A stretch of 64,000 nucleotides of DNA, taken from contig NZ_RZYA01000011.1 of the NCBI RefSeq assembly GCF_004005495.1, positions 62,001 to 126,000 on the forward strand. Direction: 5' to 3'. The notes under the pieces were generated by a model that saw only the letters and a program-made list of their open reading frames with translations, was not told the DNA's origin and did not search any database. Below, piece by piece: positions 50,571 to 59,129 of the stretch (positions within the stretch are counted from its first letter, which is position 1; every line of letters begins with the position of its first letter). A program made the translations under genes and the position numbers. The DNA is from Streptomyces antnestii. GTDB taxonomy: Bacteria; Actinomycetota; Actinomycetes; Streptomycetales; Streptomycetaceae.

Positions 50571-51719
50571 ATGCCCGCCGACCACAAGGCGCACCGCCCC
50601 TCGTCCGGGGGCGCCGCGCACGGCGTGCGGAATCCGGCCCTGCGCCACGTCCTGACGCACCTCATCACCCCGCTGCTGATGTGCGTGGGCATGGGGCTCG
50701 CCTACATGGGGGCCTTCGTGTCGCCCGAGCCGCACCATCTGCCGGTGGCGGTCGTCGGCGCGGGCCCCGAGGCCAAGGTCTTCGCCCAGACGGTGAAGGA
50801 CAAGGCGGGTGACGCGCTCGACGTCCGTACGCTCGGCACCCGCGCGGCGGCCGTCGACCAGCTGCAGTCCCGGAACATCGACGGCGCCTACGTCCTGAGC
50901 GCGAAGTCCCCCGAACTGCTGGTCGCGACCGCCGGGTCCGACATGAGCGCGATGGCCGCGGAGAAAGTCTTCACGCCGGTCGCCGCGCAGCAGGGCGTGC
51001 CGCTGAAGGTGACGGACGTGACCCCGACGGTCTCGGACGACCCGACGGGCCAGGGCCTGTTCTTCCTGCTCGTGGCCCTGAGCATCGGCTCGTACGCGTC
51101 GGTGGCCGTGATCGGCGGGGCGGGTTCCGCGCTCTCGATGCGGTTGCGGGCGGCTCTCGTGGCCGGTGTGTCCGGCGTGGTCAGTCTCGTCGGCGCGGCT
51201 CTCGCGGGACCCGTCTTCCACCTGGCCCACCACGGCCTGTGGGGCATGTGGGGCATGGCCTGGCTGTACTCGGCGGGCATCCTGTTCATCGGCGTGGGGC
51301 TGCACACGTTCCTGAAGCGGTGGACGACGCTGGCGCTCATGGTGCTGTTCGTGATGCTGAACTTCACCAGCTCCGGCGGCCTCTTCCGGCCCGAGCTGCA
51401 GAACGGCTTCTTCGGCACCCTGCACGCCTTCTGGAACGGCGCCGGCTTCGTCGAGGGCTCCCGCAGCTTGCTCTACTTCGGCGGCCACGACCTGTCCAGG
51501 AACGTGTGGACGCTGGCCGCCTGGCTCGTCGTCGGCCTGGTCATGACGGGGCTCGCCGCGCTCACGGAGCACCGGCGCGCTGCCGCCACGGCCGAGCCCC
51601 GGCAGGACGCCGCGCACGCCGTGGCACCGGCCCCCTCCCGTTCCGCCCGCGCCGACGAGCAGACCGACGAGCAGACCGAGGAGATGGAGGAGGAAATGGA
51701 GGAGGCGGTCGCGGTCTGA
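50571..51719 (+). CDS. ABC-2/YhgE-like integral membrane protein
   Basis: 382 residues. One N-terminal span (LITPLLMCVGMGLAYMGAFV), an extracytoplasmic domain of about 120 residues (PEPHHLPVAVVGAGPEAKVFAQTVKDKAGDALDVRTLGTRAAAVDQL...), then five spans and an acidic tail EQTDEQTEEMEEEMEEAV. This resembles the YhgE/Pip or DUF3533 type, some of which export drugs or act with ABC systems. GGAGG lies nine bases before the ATG at 50571. The transport role is inferred from topology only. Upstream operators imply tight control. Confidence 0.75.
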   Translation: MPADHKAHRPSSGGAAHGVRNPALRHVLTHLITPLLMCVGMGLAYMGAFVSPEPHHLPVAVVGAGPEAKVFAQTVKDKAGDALDVRTLGTRAAAVDQLQSRNIDGAYVLSAKSPELLVATAGSDMSAMAAEKVFTPVAAQQGVPLKVTDVTPTVSDDPTGQGLFFLLVALSIGSYASVAVIGGAGSALSMRLRAALVAGVSGVVSLVGAALAGPVFHLAHHGLWGMWGMAWLYSAGILFIGVGLHTFLKRWTTLALMVLFVMLNFTSSGGLFRPELQNGFFGTLHAFWNGAGFVEGSRSLLYFGGHDLSRNVWTLAAWLVVGLVMTGLAALTEHRRAAATAEPRQDAAHAVAPAPSRSARADEQTDEQTEEMEEEMEEAVAV

Positions 51720-51806
51720 CCGCCGCCGTCACCCCCACCACCGCCGCCACCACCAGACGCACGTCGAACGCCGGGTTCCCCGCGAGGGGCGCCCGGCGCT
51801 CGTGCG

Positions 51807-51862
51807 TCCGCGGGTCAGACCCCTGTCCGCGGGTCAGACCCTGCCCGCAGGTCAGACCCCTT
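51807..51862. repeat. 18-19-bp tandem repeat x3
   Basis: Three units sharing CCGC(G/A)GGTCAGACCC at 51807, 51826 and 51845. The last includes the HdeD-like gene's stop codon. Convergent junction. Confidence 0.85.
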
Positions 51863-52484
51863 GGGGAATCCGCTTGGCCCTGCCGTGCAGCTGGATCGCC
51901 GTGACGACCTCCACGGCGCCCACGGCGATCAGCCACCAGCCGCCCACCAGGGTGAGCACGGCGACGGACTGGAACGGCGACACGATCAGGACCACGCCGG
52001 CCAGCGCGCTCACGACGCCGAGGAAGACCTGCCAGCCGCGCGCCGGCATCCCCGGGTCGGAGGCGGCGGCCACGGCCTGGGTGATGCCGCGGAACAGCCA
52101 GCCGATGCCGATCCACAGCGCGAGCAGCAGGATCGACTGCATCGCTCCGCGGAAGCAGAAGAGGCCGAGCAGGATCGACAGCGCGCCACTGATGAACGCC
52201 ATGACGCGCAGCCCTGTCGTGACGTGCGTCCCGAACGCGGCCACGAGCTGGAAGACGCCGGTGACGAGGAGATACACGCCGAAGAGCACTCCGGCGGCGA
52301 ACAGGGAGGCGCCGGGCCAGACGAGGACGAGTACGCCCAGGACGAGGGCGGCCAGGCCCGCGAGGAACACGATTTGCCACGCCGACTGTGCGAGGCGTCC
52401 CAGCGGGCCCTGTAGCGGGAACGGCTGCTCCTCGCGGGTGCGTTCGGACGCCGGGGTTCGGGGTTCATGCGGTGCGTGCGTCAT
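51852..52484 (-). CDS. HdeD/DUF308-family membrane protein
   Basis: 210 residues with six hydrophobic spans in three pairs, the layout of HdeD-like DUF308 proteins (IVFLAGLAALVLGVLVLVWPGASLFAAGVLFGVYLLVTGVFQLV and repeats of the WP/SP-x-hydrophobic pattern). Relatives in enterobacteria are linked to acid resistance; no role is proven in actinobacteria. The ATG at 52484 begins a hydrophilic 35-residue cytoplasmic tail. Its stop codon lies inside a tandem repeat. Confidence 0.82.
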   Translation of the reverse strand: MTHAPHEPRTPASERTREEQPFPLQGPLGRLAQSAWQIVFLAGLAALVLGVLVLVWPGASLFAAGVLFGVYLLVTGVFQLVAAFGTHVTTGLRVMAFISGALSILLGLFCFRGAMQSILLLALWIGIGWLFRGITQAVAAASDPGMPARGWQVFLGVVSALAGVVLIVSPFQSVAVLTLVGGWWLIAVGAVEVVTAIQLHGRAKRIPQGV

Positions 52485-52617
52485 GTCCGACTGTTCACAC
52501 GGCACCGGCGTGGCCGCCACTCGGGTGAGGCGAACGACGTACGCGCCCGGCCGGAGCCGTAGCCCGAGCGGCGGTCACCCGCGGACACGAAGCGCGCGAA
52601 GTCCGCAGAATCGGTCC

Positions 52618-53001
52618 ATGACGGAACGCTCCAAGAAGACCGAACCGCACTTCCGGGTCCGCCGGGTCTACGATCCGCCGTCCCCCGACGACGGCGTCCG
52701 GGTGCTCGTGGACCGGCTGTGGCCGCGCGGCGTCTCCAAGGAACGGGCGGACGTCCAGGAGTGGATGAAGGAGCTCACGCCGTCCTCGGCGCTGCGCTCC
52801 TGGTACCACGAGGACCGCGCGTCCCGCTTCCCCGAGTTCGAGCGCCGCTACCGGGACGAGCTGGAGCTCCCGGAGCGCGTCGAGCTGACGGACCGGCTGC
52901 GCGAGCTGGCCCGCACGCGCACGGTCACGCTGGTGACGTCGGTGAAGGACGTCGAGCACAGTCATGTGCCGGTCCTGGTGCGGCATCTGACCGGCGACTG
53001 A
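52618..53001 (+). CDS. DUF488 family protein
   Basis: 127 residues matching DUF488: RRVYDPPSPDDGVRVLVDRLWPRGVSKERADVQEWMKELTPSSALRSWYHED and TLVTSVKDVEHSHVPVLVRHL. The family is widespread, small and cytosolic, with no assigned function. It is transcribed alone between the HdeD-like gene (divergent) and the APC operon. The start Met precedes a short charged tail before the conserved block. Confidence 0.86.
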   Translation: MTERSKKTEPHFRVRRVYDPPSPDDGVRVLVDRLWPRGVSKERADVQEWMKELTPSSALRSWYHEDRASRFPEFERRYRDELELPERVELTDRLRELARTRTVTLVTSVKDVEHSHVPVLVRHLTGD

Positions 53002-53035
53002 CCCGCCGGCGGACGTCCGGCCCCGGCACACTTCA

Positions 53036-53081
53036 GGTGCGAAACGGTGCAAGCTATGCCAATTTGGTGCGAAGACGCACC
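53036..53081. promoter_or_regulatory. GGTGCGAA repeats and dyad before the APC operon
   Basis: GGTGCGAA at 53036 and 53066, GGTGCAAG at 53046, and an inverted CGCACC at 53076-53081 forming GGTGCG-AAGA-CGCACC. A CCAATTTGG palindrome overlaps it at 53059. It lies about 80-125 bases before the first gene of the operon. Confidence 0.6.
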
Positions 53082-53161
53082 ACTTGGACGCATGGCCGTG
53101 TCCGAGCTACTTGGGCACCGCTGACCCCGGGGCCCTCTCAGGCGCCCCCGGGAGGGCCCGT

Positions 53162-54628
53162 ATGAGCACCACGGATGTGCCGTCCGAGATACCCCGGCCG
53201 CAGACCAAGGCCGCCGGACAGGTCGCGGTGCCCGCCATGAAGTGGGTGACGCTGGCGCTGATGACGACCTCGTCGGTGGCGAGCCTGCGCTCCGCCCCGA
53301 CCATGGCCGTGTACGGCCTGGCCTGCGTCTTCCTGTACATCGTCCCCGCCATCGTGTTCCTGCTGCCCACCGCCCTGGTCTCGGCGGAACTGGCGTCGGG
53401 ATGGAGCGGAGGCGTGTACCGGTGGGTCAGCGAGGGGCTGTCGAAACCGCTCGGATTCCTCGCCGTCTGGTGCCAGTTCGCCATGACGATCTTCTACTAC
53501 CCGAGCCTGCTCGCGTATGTGGCCAGCACCATCGCGTACGTCATCGACCCCTCGCTCGCCTCGGACGGTGTCTACACGGCCATCGTCATCATGGTCCTGT
53601 ACTGGACCGGCGTCTGGGTGTCCTCGCGCGGCACGAAGGCCGTGGCGGGACTGTCGTCGTGGGGCCTGGTCATCGGCACGCTGGTCCCGGGCACGATCCT
53701 CGTCGTCCTCGGCCTCGTCTTCCTCGGCCAGGGCAACGCGTCGGCCGCCCCGATGGGCGCCTCGCACCTCTTCCCGCAGTGGACCGGCCTCGCCAGCCTG
53801 GTGCTGATCGTCAACAACTTCCTGAGCTACTCCGGAATGGAGATGAACGCCGTCCACGTCTCCTCGCTCAGGAACCCGGCCAGGGAGTACCCACGGTCGA
53901 TGTTCCTCGCGATGGCGCTCGTCCTGCTGATCTTCATCCTGCCCGCGCTCGCCATCAGCTGGGTCGTGCCGTCCGACCAACTCAGCCTCACCGCGGGCGT
54001 CATGCAGGCGTTCGACGCGTTCTTCTCGTACTTCCACGTCGGCTGGCTCACCCCGATCGCCGCCGTCATGCTCGTAGCGGCCGCGCTCGGCGGCATGCTC
54101 ACCTGGCTCGCCGGGCCGTCCAAGGGCCTGCTGCTGATCTCCCGCGAGGAGGGCTACCTGCCGCCGTTCCTGCAGAAGCTCAACAAGAACGGCATCCAGC
54201 AGAACATCCTCGTCACCCAGGGCGTCGTGACGACGGCCATCGCGCTGATGTACGCGCTGATCCCGGACGTCTCCAGCGCGTACTGGATCTTCTCGGTGAT
54301 CACCACGCAGGTGTACCTCATCGTCTATCTGCTGATGTTCGCCGCCGCGATCCGGCTGCGCAGGACCCGGCCCGACCACCCGCGCGGCTACCGCGCGCCG
54401 GCTCTGACGCTGCTGTGCGCCGTGGGGCTCGTCGCCTCGCTCGCGGCCCTCGTCATCGGATTCGTGCCGTCCTCGCAGTTCGGCGGGAGCAGCGTCTGGA
54501 CGTACATCGGCATCATCGGCGGCGGTCTCGTCGTCCTCGGGCTGCTGATCCCCTGGCTCTTCCTCAGGTTCCGCAAGCCGAACTGGCGCACCGCCGCGGC
54601 CACCGCCGACGAGGGGAGCGCGGTATGA
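53162..54628 (+). CDS. APC-family amino-acid permease
   Basis: 488 residues, about 12 membrane spans. Family features: TTSSVASLRSAPTMAVYGL in span 1 (unwound helix region), VSAELASGWSGGVYRWVSEGLSKPLGFLAVWCQF, FLSYSGMEMNAVHVSSLRNPAREYPR (the glutamate-dependent loop) and the late LAGPSKGLLLISREEGYLPPFLQKLNKNG. It is close to the YjeM/glutamate:GABA antiporter-like branch. Imports an amino acid or small peptide-like compound. The stop overlaps the next start by four bases, so it is the first gene of a four-gene operon. Confidence 0.87.
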   Translation: MSTTDVPSEIPRPQTKAAGQVAVPAMKWVTLALMTTSSVASLRSAPTMAVYGLACVFLYIVPAIVFLLPTALVSAELASGWSGGVYRWVSEGLSKPLGFLAVWCQFAMTIFYYPSLLAYVASTIAYVIDPSLASDGVYTAIVIMVLYWTGVWVSSRGTKAVAGLSSWGLVIGTLVPGTILVVLGLVFLGQGNASAAPMGASHLFPQWTGLASLVLIVNNFLSYSGMEMNAVHVSSLRNPAREYPRSMFLAMALVLLIFILPALAISWVVPSDQLSLTAGVMQAFDAFFSYFHVGWLTPIAAVMLVAAALGGMLTWLAGPSKGLLLISREEGYLPPFLQKLNKNGIQQNILVTQGVVTTAIALMYALIPDVSSAYWIFSVITTQVYLIVYLLMFAAAIRLRRTRPDHPRGYRAPALTLLCAVGLVASLAALVIGFVPSSQFGGSSVWTYIGIIGGGLVVLGLLIPWLFLRFRKPNWRTAAATADEGSAV

Positions 54629-55062
54629 GCCCCACCAGGTTCGCCTCCGAGCACCGGTGGATCTATCTCTACGCGATCCTCCTGCTGCTGGCTCTCGTGG
54701 TCATCGGTCTCATCCAGTACGACGGCGTGAAGACGACCAACGAGGCTCACAGGAAGGCAAATCAGCTCTCGGACGCGCTCGTGGCCGCCGGGTACAGCGC
54801 GCCCGACACCGGTGGCATCGTCCGCACGCTCGGCACCGACGGCGGCAACGTCTGCGACGACCCCGCGACGGCCCTCAAGTCGAGCCTGTGGAAGATCAAC
54901 CTGTCCAACGGGTCGAGCGGTCCCGGCCAGCGGCCCGTGATCTCGGACCGGCGGGTCGTGGAGGCCGAGGCCCTCGTCCTGGGCGTCTACTGCCCCGACA
55001 GGCTCGACAGGATCCAGGACAGGCTGGACGCCCTCAGGACCGACGACACAGTGAGGCGATGA
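54625..55062 (+). CDS. Single-span membrane protein coupled to the permease
   Basis: 145 residues, not recognised. One membrane span at 13-30 (WIYLYAILLLLALVVIGLI), then an extracytoplasmic domain with two Cys (GNVCDDP and GVYCPDRL) that could form a disulfide, and a helical C-terminus DRLDRIQDRLDALRTDD. The ATGA overlap with the permease and a 3-base gap to the peptidase gene show it belongs to the operon. It may be an accessory subunit of the permease or a sensor; neither can be shown from sequence. Confidence 0.75.
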   Translation: MSPTRFASEHRWIYLYAILLLLALVVIGLIQYDGVKTTNEAHRKANQLSDALVAAGYSAPDTGGIVRTLGTDGGNVCDDPATALKSSLWKINLSNGSSGPGQRPVISDRRVVEAEALVLGVYCPDRLDRIQDRLDALRTDDTVRR

Positions 55063-55065
55063 CCC

Positions 55066-56439
55066 ATGCCCGCGTCCGACCGTGAACCGGATGAACTGGC
55101 CACGCGCATCGCCGAGTTGATGCCGCGCGCCAAGGCCGACCTGACCGAGCTCGTCGCCGTGCCGTCCGTCGCCGATCCGCGCCAGTACCCGCCCGAGGAG
55201 TGCCGCAAGGCCGCGCAGTGGGTCGCGGACGCGTTCACCGAGGCGGGCCTGCACGACGTCCACCTCGCCGAGACCCCCGACGGCAGCCACGCCGTCGTCG
55301 GTCACCGGCCGGCACCGGCCGGCGCGCCGACCGTGCTCCTGTACTGCCACTACGACGTGCAGCCCCCACTCGACGACGCGGCCTGGACGTCCCCGCCGTT
55401 CACCCTCACCGAGCGCGACGGACGCTGGTACGGGCGGGGTACCGCCGACTGCAAGGGCAACATCGTCATGCACCTCACGGCGCTGCGCGCGCTCGGTGAC
55501 GACATCCCGGTGGGCGTCAAGTTCGTCGCCGAGGGCTCGGAGGAACAGGGCACGGGCGGTCTGGAGGCCTACGTCGCCGAGTACCCCGAGCAGTTCCTCG
55601 CCGACGCCCTGCTCGTCTGCGACACCGGGAACGCGGCCGTCGGGACCGGCACGGCGACCACGTCCCTACGGGGCCTCACCAACGTGGTGGTGACCGTCGA
55701 CACCCTGGCCGGCGAGGTGCACTCGGGCATGTTCGGCGGCCCCGCCCCCGACGCCCTCGCCGCACTCGTCCAGATCCTGTCGACCCTGCGCGACCCGAAG
55801 ACGGGTGCCACGCGCGTCGACGGCCTTGACGGTGCGGGCACCTGGGAGGGCGCGGGCTACGACGAGGACCGGTTCCGCGCGGACGCGGGCGTCCTCGACG
55901 GAGTGCGGCTCACCGGCACGGGTTCCGTCGCCGACCGTCTCTGGGCGCGTCCGGCGGTCACCGTCCTCGGCATCGACTGCCCGCCGGTCGTCGGCTCGTC
56001 CGCGTCCATCCCGGCGACCGCGCGCGCGAGGGTCAGCCTGCGCGTGCCGCCCGGCACCGACGCGGACGCCGCGCGCCGGGCGCTCACCGCGCATCTGGAG
56101 GCAGCCGCCCCGTGGGGCGCGCGGGTCCGCGTGGAGGCCGAGAGCACCGGCGCCCCGTTCCGGGCGGCCACCGACGGTCCCGCGTACGCCGCGCTCGGCC
56201 GCGCCATGAGCGACGTGTACGGGAGACCCATGGAGTTCCTCGGCCAGGGCGGCTCCATCCCGCTGTGCAACGTCCTCGCCCAGGCCTTTCCCCGCGCCGA
56301 GATCATCCTGATGGGGGTCGAGGAACCGCAGTGCCTGATCCACGCCCCGAACGAGAGCGTGGACCCCTCCGAGATCGAGCACATGGCGCACGTGGAGGCG
56401 CTGTTCCTGCGCGCGTACGGCGCCGCGGCGCGCCGCTGA
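55066..56439 (+). CDS. M20-family zinc dipeptidase
   Basis: 457 residues. Dinuclear zinc peptidase of the M20 family. Metal ligands and catalytic residues: YCHYDVQP (His, with Asp two on), GTADCKGN (bridging Asp), EGSEEQGTGG (Glu base and Glu ligand), VCDTGN (Asp) and CLIHAPNES (His). A lid domain lies between about 205 and 330, so it is probably a dimer. It hydrolyses dipeptides or N-acyl amino acids in the cytosol. Third gene of the permease operon; the alkylsulfatase gene follows after 22 bases. Confidence 0.88.
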   Translation: MPASDREPDELATRIAELMPRAKADLTELVAVPSVADPRQYPPEECRKAAQWVADAFTEAGLHDVHLAETPDGSHAVVGHRPAPAGAPTVLLYCHYDVQPPLDDAAWTSPPFTLTERDGRWYGRGTADCKGNIVMHLTALRALGDDIPVGVKFVAEGSEEQGTGGLEAYVAEYPEQFLADALLVCDTGNAAVGTGTATTSLRGLTNVVVTVDTLAGEVHSGMFGGPAPDALAALVQILSTLRDPKTGATRVDGLDGAGTWEGAGYDEDRFRADAGVLDGVRLTGTGSVADRLWARPAVTVLGIDCPPVVGSSASIPATARARVSLRVPPGTDADAARRALTAHLEAAAPWGARVRVEAESTGAPFRAATDGPAYAALGRAMSDVYGRPMEFLGQGGSIPLCNVLAQAFPRAEIILMGVEEPQCLIHAPNESVDPSEIEHMAHVEALFLRAYGAAARR

Positions 56440-56461
56440 CACACACCCCTGGGAGACCGAC

Positions 56462-58279
56462 GTGACCACGACCGATGCCCCCGCACCCGACTTCGCCGAC
56501 CGGACCGACTTCGAGGAGGCGGACCGGGGGCTGCTCGCGCCCCCGCCCACCGCGACGATCACGGCCGAGGACGGGCGCGTCGTGTGGAACTTCGGCGACA
56601 CCGCGTTCCTCGACGAGGACTGCCCCGACACCGCTCACCCGAACCTGTGGCGGCAGTCCCAACTCTGCGCGCGGGCAGGCCTGTTCGAGGTCACCGAGGG
56701 CGTGTACCAGGTGCGCGGCTTCGACCTGTCGAACATGACCCTGATCGAGGGCCGGCGCGGCGTCGTGGTCGTCGACCCGCTCGTGTCGGCCGAGACGGCG
56801 GCCGCCGCGCTGGCCCTGTACCGGTCGCAGCGCGGCGACCGGCCGGTGACCGGCGTCATCTTCACGCACTCCCACATCGACCACTTCGGCGGTGTCCTCG
56901 GTGTCATCGACGCCTCCGACGACGTACCCGTGGTGGCCCCGCAGGGCTTCATGGAGCACTCGGTCGCGGAGAACGTGTACGCCGGTACGGCGATGCTGCG
57001 GCGCGGCATGTACTACTCGGGCGCCAACCTGGAGCCCGGCCCCGAGGGCCTGGTGGGCATGGGACTCGGCTTCACCGCGTCCGCCGGCACCCCGGGCCTC
57101 GTCCCGCCCACGGTCGAGATCCGGCACACCGGGCAGGAACTCACTCTCGACGGCGTCGTGTTCCGCTTCCAGATGACACCGGGCACCGAGGCGCCGTCGG
57201 AGATGAACTTCCTGCTCCCGCAGCTGCGCGCCCTGTGCATGGCGGAGAACGCCACCCACAACCTGCACAACATCCTGACCCTGCGCGGCGCCGTCGTGCG
57301 CGACGCCCGGATCTGGGCGCGCTACCTGGGCGAGGCCATCGAGCTGTTCGGCCACGACGCGGACGTCCTGTTCGCCTCGCACCACTGGCCGACGTGGGGC
57401 GGCGACCGGATCCGCTCCTTCCTCGCCGAACAGCGCGACCTGTACGCGTACCTGCACGACCAGACGCTGCGTCTGCTCAACCAGGGGTGCACGGGCGCGG
57501 AGATCGCCGAACGGATCGAGCTGCCGCCCGCGCTCGCCTCGGCGTGGCACACACGCGGCTACTACGGCTCCGTCAGCCACAACGTGAAGGCCGTCTACCA
57601 GCGGTACATGGGCTGGTACGACGGCAATCCCGCGTCCCTGTGGGAGCACACCCCCACGGAGACCGCGCGGCGCTACGTCGACTGCATGGGCGGGCTCGAC
57701 GCGGTGCTCGGCAAGGCGCGTACGTACCTGGAGGAGGGCGATCTGCGGTTCGCCGCACAGCTGTTGAGGCACGCGGTCTTCGCCGAGCCCGACAGCGCCG
57801 ACGCGAGGGAACTGCTCGCGCAGACCTTCGAACGGCTCGCGCACGGCGCCGAGAACGCCACCTGGCGCAACTGCTATCTCACCGGCGCCCAGGAGCTGCG
57901 CCACGGCGTCAAAAAGACGGGTCTCGCGTCGGGCAACATGGCGGCCGCCCTGAGTGTCGAGCAGCTCTTCGACTCGCTCGCGGTCCGGGTCGACGGGCCG
58001 CGGGCGTGGGACCACTCGCTCGTTCTGCACTGGCATCTGTCGGACCTCGGCGAGATGTACCGCATGACGCTGCACAACGGCGTCCTGGTCCACACCCGGA
58101 CGACCCGCCCCGCCGACGGCGCGGACCTCTCGCTCACCCTCACGAAGCCCCAACTCCTGGAGGTGCTGGCCGGGAAGGGGCTGAACGGCGTCTACCACGC
58201 GGGCGACGTGGAGGTGCTCGACACCCTTCTCTCGGTCCTCGACGAGAACGACCCGGACTTCGCGATCGTCACCCCGTGA
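56462..58279 (+). CDS. Alkylsulfatase, SdsA/BDS1-like MBL-fold
   Basis: 605 residues. Metallo-beta-lactamase fold with the binuclear zinc motif H136-S-H138-I-D140-H141 (FTHSHIDHFGG), AENATHNLHNIL and FASHHWPTWGGDRI; then an alkyl-sulfatase dimerisation domain (about 370-510) and an SCP2-like C-terminal domain for the hydrophobic tail. These enzymes release sulfate from alkyl sulfates such as dodecyl sulfate. No signal peptide, so the substrate must be taken up or made inside. The GTG start has GGGAG upstream. The link to a permease and a dipeptidase is unusual. Confidence 0.88.
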   Translation: MTTTDAPAPDFADRTDFEEADRGLLAPPPTATITAEDGRVVWNFGDTAFLDEDCPDTAHPNLWRQSQLCARAGLFEVTEGVYQVRGFDLSNMTLIEGRRGVVVVDPLVSAETAAAALALYRSQRGDRPVTGVIFTHSHIDHFGGVLGVIDASDDVPVVAPQGFMEHSVAENVYAGTAMLRRGMYYSGANLEPGPEGLVGMGLGFTASAGTPGLVPPTVEIRHTGQELTLDGVVFRFQMTPGTEAPSEMNFLLPQLRALCMAENATHNLHNILTLRGAVVRDARIWARYLGEAIELFGHDADVLFASHHWPTWGGDRIRSFLAEQRDLYAYLHDQTLRLLNQGCTGAEIAERIELPPALASAWHTRGYYGSVSHNVKAVYQRYMGWYDGNPASLWEHTPTETARRYVDCMGGLDAVLGKARTYLEEGDLRFAAQLLRHAVFAEPDSADARELLAQTFERLAHGAENATWRNCYLTGAQELRHGVKKTGLASGNMAAALSVEQLFDSLAVRVDGPRAWDHSLVLHWHLSDLGEMYRMTLHNGVLVHTRTTRPADGADLSLTLTKPQLLEVLAGKGLNGVYHAGDVEVLDTLLSVLDENDPDFAIVTP

Positions 58280-58294
58280 CCAGTGCGGTGGCTG

Positions 58295-58909
58295 TCAGGT
58301 GCCGCGTGCGGCGCGCCGCACGGCGCGCGGGCGGTACTCGACCACGATCAGGGCCAGGGACACGTACCGCTCCACGAGCTCGTCCAGGGAGACCGGGCCC
58401 TCCGCCTTGTACCACTCCGCGATGGCGTTGCACATGGCGATCACCGCGCGCCGGGCGTCGTCCGGGTACGGCGTGAGAAAGATGCCCTGCGCCACGCCCC
58501 GCTCGACGACCTCACGGAACTGCTGGGTGCCGCGCGCCTCGTTCTTCCTGTAACGCGCCAGGTGCTCGGGCTCCAGGCTGCGCCCCTCGGTCAGCACGAT
58601 GCTGCTCTTCACGGGGTGCTCCGTGCGGAACCGCACCGTCGCCGCGACGAGGGCCTCCAGCTGCTCGGCCGGATCGTCGCCCGCCGCGGCCAACGCCGCG
58701 TCGCACGCGCTGAAGTAGGCGTCGAGACCGTCTTCCAGGATCGCGACCAGCAGATCCTGCTTGCCTTTGTAGTAGTAATAGAGCGCGGACAGGCTCACCC
58801 CGGCGCGCTGGGCGATGTCACGGATCGAGGTCGCCCCGTAGCCGCGTTCGGAGAACTCCTGCCGAGCAGCCTCGACGATGGCCTTGTGGCCTGCCGGTTG
58901 CGTGGACAC
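58295..58909 (-). CDS. TetR-family regulator
   Basis: 204 residues. N-terminal HTH (IVEAARQEFSERGYGATSIRDIAQRAGVSLSALYYYYKGKQDLL) is typical; the helical ligand domain matches TetR_C regulators of acyl-CoA genes. Its stop is 16 bases from the alkylsulfatase stop. The upstream region has GAACGAACGGTCGAAC near 58954, a probable operator whose core CGACCGTTC recurs after the ligase gene at 61923. Candidate targets are the thioesterase and ligase genes that follow on the other strand. Confidence 0.86.
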   Translation of the reverse strand: MSTQPAGHKAIVEAARQEFSERGYGATSIRDIAQRAGVSLSALYYYYKGKQDLLVAILEDGLDAYFSACDAALAAAGDDPAEQLEALVAATVRFRTEHPVKSSIVLTEGRSLEPEHLARYRKNEARGTQQFREVVERGVAQGIFLTPYPDDARRAVIAMCNAIAEWYKAEGPVSLDELVERYVSLALIVVEYRPRAVRRAARGT

Positions 58910-59129
58910 AGCTCTCCGATCTCGTCATCCCGTTCCTGGGGCCACGGTGGACTGAACGAACGGTCGAACAGCCGTGGCGGGACATGGCCGAGTGTACCGG
59001 CCCACCCGGTCAATCGGCCCGGCACAGGGCGAATGACCAGCGCAGACGCACCGCAGGGGCGCCCGGAACGGCAGGCCGTCGGGGCGCGTGACCACCGTCA
59101 CAGCCGCACACCCCTCCCGGGCTGGCAGC

